This document shows, one piece after another, positions 17,082 to 24,603 of a stretch of 64,000 bases of DNA (within the stretch, counting starts at the first letter, position 1; every line of letters begins with the position of its first letter). The notes beneath the pieces are model-generated. The model searched no databases and was not told the DNA's origin. It saw nothing but the letters and a program-made list of their open reading frames with translations. Origin of the DNA: Pseudorhodoferax sp. Leaf265 (lineage in GTDB: Bacteria; Pseudomonadota; Gammaproteobacteria; Burkholderiales; Burkholderiaceae_C); NCBI RefSeq assembly GCF_001422365.1, contig NZ_LMMT01000002.1:124001-188000 (forward strand), given 5' to 3'. The position numbers and the translations under genes were made by a program.

Positions 17082-18809
17082 ATGGCCCAACTCTTCGCCA
17101 TCGCCGCCAGCCAGGCCGGCCCCGCCCACAGCTTCATGCTGGGCGAGGCCCTGCTGGCGGCAGCCGCCCGGCTCGGACACGACCTCAAGCTGCGCGTGGT
17201 CAGCAGCTTCGGCACGCAGGAAGGCTTCTCGGCCGCGGAGCTGGCCCAGGCGCAGGCCGTGATCCTGGCCGCCGACGCGGGCAGCGGCATCGACCGCGGC
17301 GCGCTGCCGGCCGACAAGCTGCTGGAAGTGGCGCCCGAGGTCGTGTTCCGCGATCCGGCCCAGGTCGTGCAGCAGGCGCTCGCGCGGCTGGGCATGGCCG
17401 CCGCCGGGCCCGTGGCGCAGGCGGCTGCCGAGCCGCTGCGCATCGTGGCCATCACCTCCTGCCCCACCGGCGTGGCCCACACCTTCATGGCCGCCGAGGC
17501 GCTGGAGCAGGGCGCCAAGGCGCTGGGCCACCGGATCCATGTGGAGACACAGGGCTCGGTCGGCGCGCAGAACGCGCTCACGGCCCAGGCCATCGCCGAG
17601 GCCGACCTCGTGCTGATCGCCGCCGACACCCAGGTCGACCGCGCGCGCTTCGCCGGCAAGCGGCTGTACAGCGCCAGCACCAAGGCCGCCATCCACGACG
17701 CCGCGGCGCTGATCGGCAAGGCCCGGGCCGAGGCCACGCCGTGGCAGGCGGCCTCGTCCGCCACGCCCGCGGCCGGCGCGCAGAAGGCCGCTGCCAGCGG
17801 CCCCTACAAACACCTGATGACGGGCGTGTCCTTCATGCTGCCCTTCGTGGTGGCAGGCGGTCTGCTGATCGCGCTGGCCTTCGCGCTGGGCGGCATCTAC
17901 GTCTACGACGACGCGCACCAGGGCACCATCGGCTGGTCGCTGTTCCAGGTCGGCGCCAAGGCCGCGTTCGCGCTCATGGTGCCGGCGCTGGCGGGCTACA
18001 TCGCGTTCTCCATCGCCGACCGGCCCGGCATCGCGCCCGGCATGGTGGGCGGCATGCTGGCCGGGACCGTGGGCGCGGGATTCCTGGGCGGCATCGCGGC
18101 GGGCTTCATCGCGGGGTACACCGTGAAGTGGCTGAACCAGTGGATCCGCCTGCCGCGCGGGCTGGAGGGTTTGAAGCCCGTGCTGCTGCTGCCGCTGCTG
18201 GGCTCGGCCATCGTGGGTCTGCTGATGCTGATGGTCATCGGCCACCCTGTGGCCGCGGCCATGACAGCGTTGACCGAGTTCCTCAAGAGCATGCAGAGCG
18301 CCAGCGCCGTGCTGCTGGGCATCGTGCTCGGCGCGATGATGGCCGCCGACATGGGCGGCCCCATCAACAAGGCGGCTTACGTGTTCTCCACCTCGCTGAT
18401 CGCCAGCGGCGTGGCCACGCCCATGGCCGCCGCCATGGCCGCGGGCATGGTGCCGCCGCTGGGCATCGCGCTGGCCTGCAAGCTGTTCGCCAGCCGCTTC
18501 TCGGCCGAGGAGCGCGAGGCCAGCAAGGCCGCCGCCGTGCTGGGCCTGGCCTTCATCACCGAGGGCGCCATCCCCTACGTGGCACGCGATCCGCTGCGCG
18601 TGATCCCGGCCTGCGTGCTGGGCGCGGCCACGGCCGGCGCGCTGTCCATGTGGTGGGGCGTGGCGCTGCAGGCGCCGCACGGCGGCGTGTTCGTGCTGGC
18701 GATTCCCAACGCGGTGAACCATGTGCTGCTGTATGGCGCGGCCATCGTCGCGGGCACGGTGGTCACGGCATTGGCATTGGGCTTGTTCAAGAAGAAGATC
18801 GCCGCATGA
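17082..18809 (+). CDS. fruA: PTS fructose permease, EIIB'-EIIB-EIIC
   Basis: A 575-residue inner-membrane permease that imports fructose and phosphorylates it to fructose 1-phosphate. The first 103 residues are a degenerate EIIB copy (FAIAASQAGPAHSFMLGEAL) without the active cysteine. The second EIIB keeps it (C127 in ITSCPTGVAHTFMAAEAL). The EIIC part starts near residue 240 and has about eight to ten helices and the conserved loop FITEGAIPYVARDPL. The phosphate path is therefore FruB H63 to FruA C127 to the sugar. GGAG lies 11 bases before the ATG. Confidence 0.94.
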   Translation: MAQLFAIAASQAGPAHSFMLGEALLAAAARLGHDLKLRVVSSFGTQEGFSAAELAQAQAVILAADAGSGIDRGALPADKLLEVAPEVVFRDPAQVVQQALARLGMAAAGPVAQAAAEPLRIVAITSCPTGVAHTFMAAEALEQGAKALGHRIHVETQGSVGAQNALTAQAIAEADLVLIAADTQVDRARFAGKRLYSASTKAAIHDAAALIGKARAEATPWQAASSATPAAGAQKAAASGPYKHLMTGVSFMLPFVVAGGLLIALAFALGGIYVYDDAHQGTIGWSLFQVGAKAAFALMVPALAGYIAFSIADRPGIAPGMVGGMLAGTVGAGFLGGIAAGFIAGYTVKWLNQWIRLPRGLEGLKPVLLLPLLGSAIVGLLMLMVIGHPVAAAMTALTEFLKSMQSASAVLLGIVLGAMMAADMGGPINKAAYVFSTSLIASGVATPMAAAMAAGMVPPLGIALACKLFASRFSAEEREASKAAAVLGLAFITEGAIPYVARDPLRVIPACVLGAATAGALSMWWGVALQAPHGGVFVLAIPNAVNHVLLYGAAIVAGTVVTALALGLFKKKIAA

Positions 18810-18912
18810 GCGCCAGGGAGAGGGCCCCCGCCTGCGGGGACCGGACCAGCGAATGCGGCAGGGGCGCCGACGGCGCTACGCTGCAACACACACCACTTGG
18901 CGGAGGCGCCGC

Positions 18913-19737
18913 ATGAACATGGACATCAGCCGCGACACCGAGCTGTGCATGTCGCTGTCGGGCCGGCCCGGCAACTTCGGCACGCGCTTCCACAACCACC
19001 TGTACCGCGCGCTGGGGCTGGACTACGTCTACAAGGCCTTCACGACCACAGACCTGCCGGCCGCCATCGGCGGCGTGCGGGCCCTGGGCATCCGCGGCTG
19101 CGCCGTGAGCATGCCATTCAAGGAGGCCTGCATCCCGCTGCTCGACGAGCTCAAGCCCTCGGCGGCACGGCTGCAGTCGGTCAACACCATCGTCAACGAG
19201 AGCGGCCGGCTCATCGCCCACAACACCGACTACATCGCCGTGGCCGCGTTGCTCCAGACCCATGGCGTGGACCCGACGGGGCGTTTCGTGCTGCGCGGCA
19301 GCGGCGGCATGGGCCGCGCCGTGCTGGCCGCGCTGGTGGACCACGGCCTGCAGGGCTGCGTGGTGGCGCGCAACGCGCAGGCCGGCCCGGCCGTGGCCGC
19401 GCTGCACGGCCTGCCCTGGCAGGAGGCACTGGGCGATGCGCACCAGGCCGATGGTGCCTGGCTGGTCAACGTCACGCCGCTGGGCATGGCGGGCGCGCAG
19501 GCGGATGAACAGGCTTTCCCGGACGACTGGATTGCCCGTGCGGCCGGCGTCTTCGACGTGGTGGCCTTGCCGGCCGAGACGCCCTTGCTGCGCGCCGCGC
19601 GCCGGCTGGGCAAGCCGGTGATCGGCGGCGACGAGGTCATCGTGCTGCAGGCGGTGGAGCAGTTCGTGCTGTACACCGGCGTGCGGCCCAGCGCCGCGCA
19701 GATCGCTGCCGCCGCGGCGCACGCGCGCGCCGTGTGA
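18913..19737 (+). CDS. Shikimate dehydrogenase-like oxidoreductase
   Basis: A 274-residue protein of the AroE/YdiB/SdhL family. The N-terminal substrate domain has the catalytic-lysine motif in altered form (MPFKEA instead of VPHKE) and VNTIVNESG. The Rossmann domain has RGSGGMGRAVLAAL where the usual loop is GAGGAxRA, and VTPLGM. Canonical AroE enzymes start with a short beta strand holding SxS for shikimate; here it is SLSGRPGNFG, as in SDH-like paralogues. It is thus probably a paralogue with a different or relaxed substrate (quinate, shikimate or an aminoacid-like acid) rather than the housekeeping enzyme. GGAGG precedes the ATG. It lies about 100 bases after fruA and may have its own promoter. 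Confidence 0.8.
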   Translation: MNMDISRDTELCMSLSGRPGNFGTRFHNHLYRALGLDYVYKAFTTTDLPAAIGGVRALGIRGCAVSMPFKEACIPLLDELKPSAARLQSVNTIVNESGRLIAHNTDYIAVAALLQTHGVDPTGRFVLRGSGGMGRAVLAALVDHGLQGCVVARNAQAGPAVAALHGLPWQEALGDAHQADGAWLVNVTPLGMAGAQADEQAFPDDWIARAAGVFDVVALPAETPLLRAARRLGKPVIGGDEVIVLQAVEQFVLYTGVRPSAAQIAAAAAHARAV

Positions 19738-19809
19738 GATCGGGCCGGCAGATCGAGGGGCCGGAGGACAGGGCCGCGCGCACGGCCTGAGCCGGCGCCG
19801 CGGCGCCAC

Positions 19810-20253
19810 TCAAGCGACCGCGATGGCGCCCAGGTGGCAGGCGTTGAACCAGGCGTGGCAGGCCATCGCGCAGGCCAGGCCGTGGCGCGCGTAGGCGTGG
19901 CCGAACACCAGCGATGGCAGGAACACCGCGAGCGCGGCCGGGCCCTGGCCTGCTGCCAGGTGCCACGCGGCGAATGCGGCGCTGGCCACCACCATGGCCA
20001 CGCCGGGCCGCCAGCCATGCCGGACCAGGCCGGCCTGCAAGCCGGCGCGAAAGACGATCTCTTCCAGCACCGGCGCGACCAGCAGCAGCATCCACAGCCC
20101 TTGGCCATCGGGCATGGCCGTGGCCGCGCCCTGTGGTGCCAGCCGGTGCCAGGCCCAGGCCGCCGCCGGTGCCAGCAGCACGGCAGCCCCTAGCGGCGCG
20201 CCCAGGCGAAGGCCTTGCACTCGCCGGGCTGCGCTGGCCACCGCGGGTGTCAT
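19810..20253 (-). CDS. mrtJ: MrtJ-type CPBP intramembrane protease of a JDVT-CTERM system
   Basis: A 147-residue membrane protein of the CPBP (CAAX/bacteriocin-processing) glutamic protease family. The three family motifs are visible: EExxxR (E64, E65, R69 in EEIVFRAGL), FxxxH (F94, H98) and a final H133xxxN137. There are about four hydrophobic segments. The short length and the four-base ATGA overlap with a gene whose product ends in a JDVT-CTERM signal fit the MrtJ proteases, which are thought to process that C-terminal sorting signal. The pairing therefore predicts that the upstream hydrolase is its substrate. Confidence 0.82.
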   Translation of the reverse strand: MTPAVASAARRVQGLRLGAPLGAAVLLAPAAAWAWHRLAPQGAATAMPDGQGLWMLLLVAPVLEEIVFRAGLQAGLVRHGWRPGVAMVVASAAFAAWHLAAGQGPAALAVFLPSLVFGHAYARHGLACAMACHAWFNACHLGAIAVA

Positions 20254-22205
20254 CCAGCGCGTGCGCGGCGCACCAGCACGAGGCCGGCGAGCGCGGCCAG
20301 CAACCACAGCGTCGGATCGAACACGCCGCGCGCGCCGATGCTGCTGCAGCCACCGCCGCCGTCGCGGCCATACAGCGTTTCCACCACGCTCCCGTCGAGC
20401 TGCACGGACGCCGGATCGGCCCCCAGGGCGGCCAGCGCGTCGAGCAGCGTGCCGGCATAGCCCGACAGCAAGGCGGCCTGGCCGTCCGTCAGCCGTCCGT
20501 CGGCGCGGTAGGCGGCCAACTGCTCCTGCAGCCGCTGCAGCCACCTGGCGCCTTGCGAGAACTGTGCGGTCTTCTCGCGCGCGTCGGCCGCGCTGTAGCC
20601 GTGGGCCACGCTCAACGACGCCGCGTCGATGGAACGCAGCAGCGGCTCGGCATCGCGCACGTAGAGGAAGCGCACGTGGTCGCGCAGCAGGCCGGTGGAC
20701 GGCTGGATCGGGAACTGCGCGAAATTGGCGCACAGCGGGCCGCAGTCCACGCCACGGCCGTACAGAGAGACCTCGGCCTCGCGCACCATCTCGTCGGCAT
20801 CGGCCTGCAGCACGTAGCCCTGGACCACGTTGCCGGCCGCGGCGGTGCGGAACTTCTGCTGGTAGTCCGCCGGCGAGGGGTAGAGCGCGGCCAGCGTGGC
20901 GCTGTCGAACGGCACATGCGTGCCGTTCAGGAAGCACAGGCCGGTGCTGCCGGCCGGCACCTCGTTGTAGCCGCTGTCCAACGCCACCGGCACGGCGAAC
21001 GGTGCCAGGCGGATGCCGCCCAGCGCGTTGCCGCGCTCATCGCGCTGCACCGTCGTGCCATCGGCCTGCAGCGCGATCGTCGGGCTGGACGGCGGCACGG
21101 CCGTGCCCGCCGCCCATTTGCCGAGCCAATCGATGGCCGCGGAGATCACGTAGCGGTCCGGGATGCGGCTGCGACTGGGCAGCGCGCAGTTGTCGCGCAG
21201 CGGGGCCGAGGGTTGGTCGCGTTGCAGCAGCGCGTAGCGCACGGCGAACGAGGCCCAGTCCGAATGCGAGGTGCCGGCCATGGACCACACGCGGATGCGC
21301 TCGGTGTCCGGCTGGATCACGTTGATCTCGTTGGCCGAGGCCGGCGCCGTGTACTCGGTCTCCGACAGCAGCTTGAGCACCGGCAGGTTGAGGTCGGTGC
21401 GCACCTTCTCTCCACCGATGTACAGCAGCGCCGCATCGGCCAGCTTCTCGTCGCGCGGGTGGATGGCGTTGAGGTAGACCGACAGCCGGCCCGCGGACTG
21501 GGACACGCCGGCGGCCACGACCTGCTGCACGCGCGGCGCCAGCGGCCCCATCACGGTGGCGCTGCGCACGGCCTTCAGTCCCTGGGCGTAGACGTCGTAG
21601 GACAGCGGATCGCCGCTCGTGAACCGGCCGCCGGCTGTCAGGTCCAGCGTGCCGTAGCGCGCCGGGCTGAACGCCTTCAGGCCCAGGGTGGCGTTGGTGA
21701 TGGGGCCGCTCTGCGCCGTGATGCCGACCCAGGCGTAGCCCTCGCGCAGCACGAACTCGTGGATGCGGAACCACAACGCTTCCACGTCGTAGTTGCTGGT
21801 GGCGTTCATCCATTCGACGATGACCTTGCCGTTGAAGTGGGCCGCGTCGGCCGGCCGGCGCACCACCATGCGTGTCTTGTAGCCGTGGCCGCCATCGACG
21901 ATGGCGGCGGTCGGCGAAGCGCTGGGTCGCGCGCCGATGCCACCGGCCACGGTGGCGTCGTAGCGGTTGGCCTGGCCGCTGTAGAAGAACTCTTCCTCGA
22001 CATAGCCGCGCGCGGCGAGATCCAGGTCGGTGCCGAAGAACGTGCGGTTGTTGCCCGCGGCTGCCAGGTCCGAGCGGATGGGCCCTTCCACGGCCGGCAC
22101 CGGAATCGCCGCGTGGGCCGCAGCCGTCCACACCAGCGCCGCTGCCGCCAGGGCGCTGCGCCACCGCCATCCGGCCATCAGGCCGCCCTTGTCTCCCATT
22201 CTCAT
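20250..22205 (-). CDS. Exported alpha/beta hydrolase with JDVT-CTERM sorting signal
   Basis: A 651-residue secreted protein. A signal peptide (WRWRSALAAAALVWTAAAHA) leads into a large alpha/beta hydrolase domain of the Abhydrolase_10 type (KVIVEWMNATSNYDVEALWF), with a probable nucleophile serine in GVSQSAGR. The last 35 residues form a tripartite tail: GGGGCSS, then FDPTLWLL with a hydrophobic helix (LAALAGLVLV), then RRARAG. That glycine-cysteine start plus the [L/F]DPT motif is the JDVT-CTERM pattern. The ATG at 22205 follows GGAGG. The next gene is the MrtJ-like protease, overlapping by four bases. The natural substrate (polyester, oligoester or other) is unknown. Confidence 0.85.
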   Translation of the reverse strand: MRMGDKGGLMAGWRWRSALAAAALVWTAAAHAAIPVPAVEGPIRSDLAAAGNNRTFFGTDLDLAARGYVEEEFFYSGQANRYDATVAGGIGARPSASPTAAIVDGGHGYKTRMVVRRPADAAHFNGKVIVEWMNATSNYDVEALWFRIHEFVLREGYAWVGITAQSGPITNATLGLKAFSPARYGTLDLTAGGRFTSGDPLSYDVYAQGLKAVRSATVMGPLAPRVQQVVAAGVSQSAGRLSVYLNAIHPRDEKLADAALLYIGGEKVRTDLNLPVLKLLSETEYTAPASANEINVIQPDTERIRVWSMAGTSHSDWASFAVRYALLQRDQPSAPLRDNCALPSRSRIPDRYVISAAIDWLGKWAAGTAVPPSSPTIALQADGTTVQRDERGNALGGIRLAPFAVPVALDSGYNEVPAGSTGLCFLNGTHVPFDSATLAALYPSPADYQQKFRTAAAGNVVQGYVLQADADEMVREAEVSLYGRGVDCGPLCANFAQFPIQPSTGLLRDHVRFLYVRDAEPLLRSIDAASLSVAHGYSAADAREKTAQFSQGARWLQRLQEQLAAYRADGRLTDGQAALLSGYAGTLLDALAALGADPASVQLDGSVVETLYGRDGGGGCSSIGARGVFDPTLWLLAALAGLVLVRRARAG

Positions 22206-22358
22206 GCTTGCCTCCTCAAAGCGGAAAACCATTCCACAAACCGTGGTGCCAAAAATGTACGGAACGGTTCGTTATAGAGGTCTGGTGGGAAACCCTGAAA
22301 ATGCGCGCCGCTGTGCAACCAATCGCAACAGTCTGGCGGCGACGCGCGCCGCGCAGCG
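22206..22358 (-). promoter_or_regulatory. Promoter region of the JDVT-CTERM operon
   Basis: This 153-base spacer separates the iron-uptake operon end from the hydrolase gene. Reading the minus strand it holds a plausible -10 (TATAAC, 22276-22271) followed by an imperfect palindrome around GAACCGTTC (about 22263-22271), a layout seen at TetR-type repressed promoters. GGAGG close to the start is the ribosome site. The -35 is not obvious, so this is a weak call. Confidence 0.35.
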
Positions 22359-22703
22359 TCAGGGCAAGGCCGCCGCGAGGCCCAGGCCGCAGCCGGCCAG
22401 GCCGCCCAGCCCCAGCGCGAGCGCCACGCGCCGGGTCGGCGCAGGCCATTGGTTCATGGCCAGCACCAGCAGCCAGCCCAAGCCCATCCACGCCGACGCG
22501 ACCAGTGCCATGCCGCCGGCGCTCCCGAGCGCATGGCCCGCGGCCACGGCCTGCAGCACCAGGCTGGCCAGCGCAATGGCCCAGGCAGCGTAGGGGCCCA
22601 TGGCAGCGTCGCCCCAGGCCCGCGTCGGCACGGCGTGCGCCCACGCGGCCAACGGCAGCAGCGATGCCAGCACCGCGCAGCCGGCCAGCAGCACCGCGTT
22701 CAC
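22359..22703 (-). CDS. Small membrane protein of the siderophore receptor operon
   Basis: A 114-residue hydrophobic protein with about four segments (VLASLLPLAAWAHA; AAWAIALASLVLQAVAAGHA; GMALVASAWMGLGWLLVLA; RVALALGLGGLAGCGLGLAAAL). It begins with GTG, and that codon overlaps the stop of the previous gene in a GTGA tetramer, so translation is coupled. It is the last gene of a receptor-PepSY operon, where small membrane proteins such as the DUF3325/DUF3649 types are often found; I cannot assign it to either with certainty. A role in ferric-siderophore reduction or release is inferred only from context. Confidence 0.7.
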   Translation of the reverse strand: MNAVLLAGCAVLASLLPLAAWAHAVPTRAWGDAAMGPYAAWAIALASLVLQAVAAGHALGSAGGMALVASAWMGLGWLLVLAMNQWPAPTRRVALALGLGGLAGCGLGLAAALP

Positions 22704-23443
22704 GGCGTGCTCCGGGCCGGCGGGCGGCGCAGCATGGCGTGCAGCGCCGCGCCCAGGCACAGCAGCGCCGCCACCGTCCATGCCGCCAGGCCGGCCCTGG
22801 CCGCCAACCCTGCATAGGCCAGCGCCGCCACGGCCCACAGCGCGCCGCTGGTGCGCGGCATCCAGGTGCGCAGCGTGGCGGCGGGCAGGGCGACCAGGCC
22901 GGCCAGCAGCAGGCCCAGCATGCCCGAGGGGCGCGCGTCGCCCGTGGCGACGACGTGGGCCAGCCGGAACGACTCGACCGCCAGCGCGCCGGCCAGCCAG
23001 AACGGTGCGTGGCCGGCCTGCGCGGCCAGCCGCTGGCGCCACGTGCGTGCCGGCGCGGCGCGCGCCGGCACGGGCCGGCGCGGGGCGGCGAGCACCCGCG
23101 CCGGGCCGATGCAGGCTGCCAGCGCAGCGCAGCCGGCGCCCAGCAATGCCAGCGCCCAGGCCATGGCCGGGGCCAGCGGCGCGCCCAGCCCCAGGCCGGC
23201 GGCTCCCGCCAGCAGCAGCAGCGCGGCGGCGGCAGCCAGCGCCAGCCGCCACAGGCGTGCACCGTCCACCCAACGCGCGGCCAGCACGGCGCTGAGCAGC
23301 CAGGTGCCGAGGAAGGCCCAGGTGGCCCATGGCGGGCGCTGCGCCAGCGGCGGCAGGCCGGCCGGCGGCCACAGGTGCAGCAGCATGGCCGCTACCAGGG
23401 CGGCCGGCGCGGTGGCGTGCAGCGCGACCAGCAGCCGCGTCAT
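22700..23443 (-). CDS. Multi-span membrane protein of the siderophore receptor operon
   Basis: A 247-residue protein with about seven hydrophobic segments and an arginine-rich loop near residues 118-142. It starts with an ATG overlapping the PepSY stop (ATGA) and ends overlapping the next gene (GTGA), so all three are translated in sequence. I do not recognise a domain; the layout of two similar helical halves could suggest an internal duplication, which would need a self-alignment. The real start is at 23443 although the frame stays open far upstream through other genes. Its place behind a TonB receptor and a PepSY protein suggests a part in iron assimilation. Confidence 0.72.
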   Translation of the reverse strand: MTRLLVALHATAPAALVAAMLLHLWPPAGLPPLAQRPPWATWAFLGTWLLSAVLAARWVDGARLWRLALAAAAALLLLAGAAGLGLGAPLAPAMAWALALLGAGCAALAACIGPARVLAAPRRPVPARAAPARTWRQRLAAQAGHAPFWLAGALAVESFRLAHVVATGDARPSGMLGLLLAGLVALPAATLRTWMPRTSGALWAVAALAYAGLAARAGLAAWTVAALLCLGAALHAMLRRPPARSTP

Positions 23444-24567
23444 GGCGCCGGATGGGCCGGCAACGGCCCGCCGCTGCGCACGGCGCGCTGGCGGCGCCCG
23501 TCCAGCCAGACCAGCGTGCCGGTCAGCGACAGCATGGCCGGCGTCAGGCCCAGGAAGAAGTACAGCCACTTGAGCGGCAGGCCGCCGAAGTCGCCGAAGT
23601 GCAGCGGTTCCATGAGCCCGTTCGCCAGCGACCAGAAGCCGGCGGTGCGCGGGTCGTGCCGCGCACGCACGCGGCCGGTGACGGCCTCGATCTCCACGCG
23701 CGCGGTGCTGGCCAGGTGGTCCTGCAGGCCGCCCGTGAAGCGAACCTGCGCCGTGGCCGTGCCCCATTGGCGCAGGGAGACGTAGGCCACCTGCAGGCCG
23801 GGCACGGCCTGCCGTGCGGCGGCATGCAGCGCGTCCAGCGAGGGCATGGCGGCGGGCGCGGGGCGTGCCTTGCCCGGTGCGGCCGCCCGTGCGGCGGGCG
23901 CCGTGCCCGCGACGTAGTCCCAGCCCTGCTCGAACAGCGGCGCCAGCCCCAGCCAGGCGCCCGTCGCAGCGATCAGGATGTGGAAGCCCAGCCCCCAGAT
24001 GCCGGCGGACTTGTGCAGGTCCGACAGCACCACGCGCAGGCTGCGGCCCCAGCGCTGGGTGAACAGCTCGGCGAGGATCTTGCGGTGGATGACGATGCCG
24101 GTGGCGATCAGCACCAGCATCGCCACGCCCAGGAAGCCGACGATCCAGCGCGGCCCGAAGAACAGGAACACGTGCAGCATGCGCAGGTACTGGCCGAGCT
24201 GGCTGTCCACGGGCCCGACGACGGCACCGGTGTCCGCGCGCAGCGCGACCTTGGTGCGCTGCGCGGCCGGCGTGCCCGCTTCGTGCAGGAAGGCGAAGTA
24301 GGCGGGGTTCACACCGTCCGGCAGCGCGATGGTCTCCACCGTCGCGCCCGGATAGCGCGCCTGCAGTTGCGCCAGCACGGTGTCCAGTGCCACGGGTGCC
24401 TCGGCGCGCGGCAGCCGGGCCAGCGAGGGGTTGGCCCACAGGTCGATCTCTTCCTTGAACACCACCACGGCGCCCGAGAAGCACACGACGAACAGCAGCA
24501 GTCCGGTGACGATGCCGGCCCAGGCGTGCAGGGTCAGCAGGCGGGCGAGGGTGCGCTGGCTGGGCAT
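23440..24567 (-). CDS. PepSY-associated membrane protein, probable ferric-siderophore reductase partner
   Basis: A 375-residue inner-membrane protein. The first helix is LLTLHAWAGIVTGLLLFVVCFSGAVVVF, followed by a periplasmic PepSY-like domain (about 40-150), helices around WIVGFLGVAMLVLIATGIVIH and SAGIWGLGFHILIAATGAWLG, and a C-terminal helix (LYFFLGLTPAMLSLTGTLVWL). Histidines in the helices could bind haem, as proposed for such proteins that reduce siderophore iron in the periplasm. It lies 36 bases after the receptor gene and overlaps the next gene by four bases. Confidence 0.85.
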   Translation of the reverse strand: MPSQRTLARLLTLHAWAGIVTGLLLFVVCFSGAVVVFKEEIDLWANPSLARLPRAEAPVALDTVLAQLQARYPGATVETIALPDGVNPAYFAFLHEAGTPAAQRTKVALRADTGAVVGPVDSQLGQYLRMLHVFLFFGPRWIVGFLGVAMLVLIATGIVIHRKILAELFTQRWGRSLRVVLSDLHKSAGIWGLGFHILIAATGAWLGLAPLFEQGWDYVAGTAPAARAAAPGKARPAPAAMPSLDALHAAARQAVPGLQVAYVSLRQWGTATAQVRFTGGLQDHLASTARVEIEAVTGRVRARHDPRTAGFWSLANGLMEPLHFGDFGGLPLKWLYFFLGLTPAMLSLTGTLVWLDGRRQRAVRSGGPLPAHPAP

Positions 24568-24603
24568 GGCTTGCGCGTGGCGACGGGTCGCGGGCGGCCC
24601 GTG

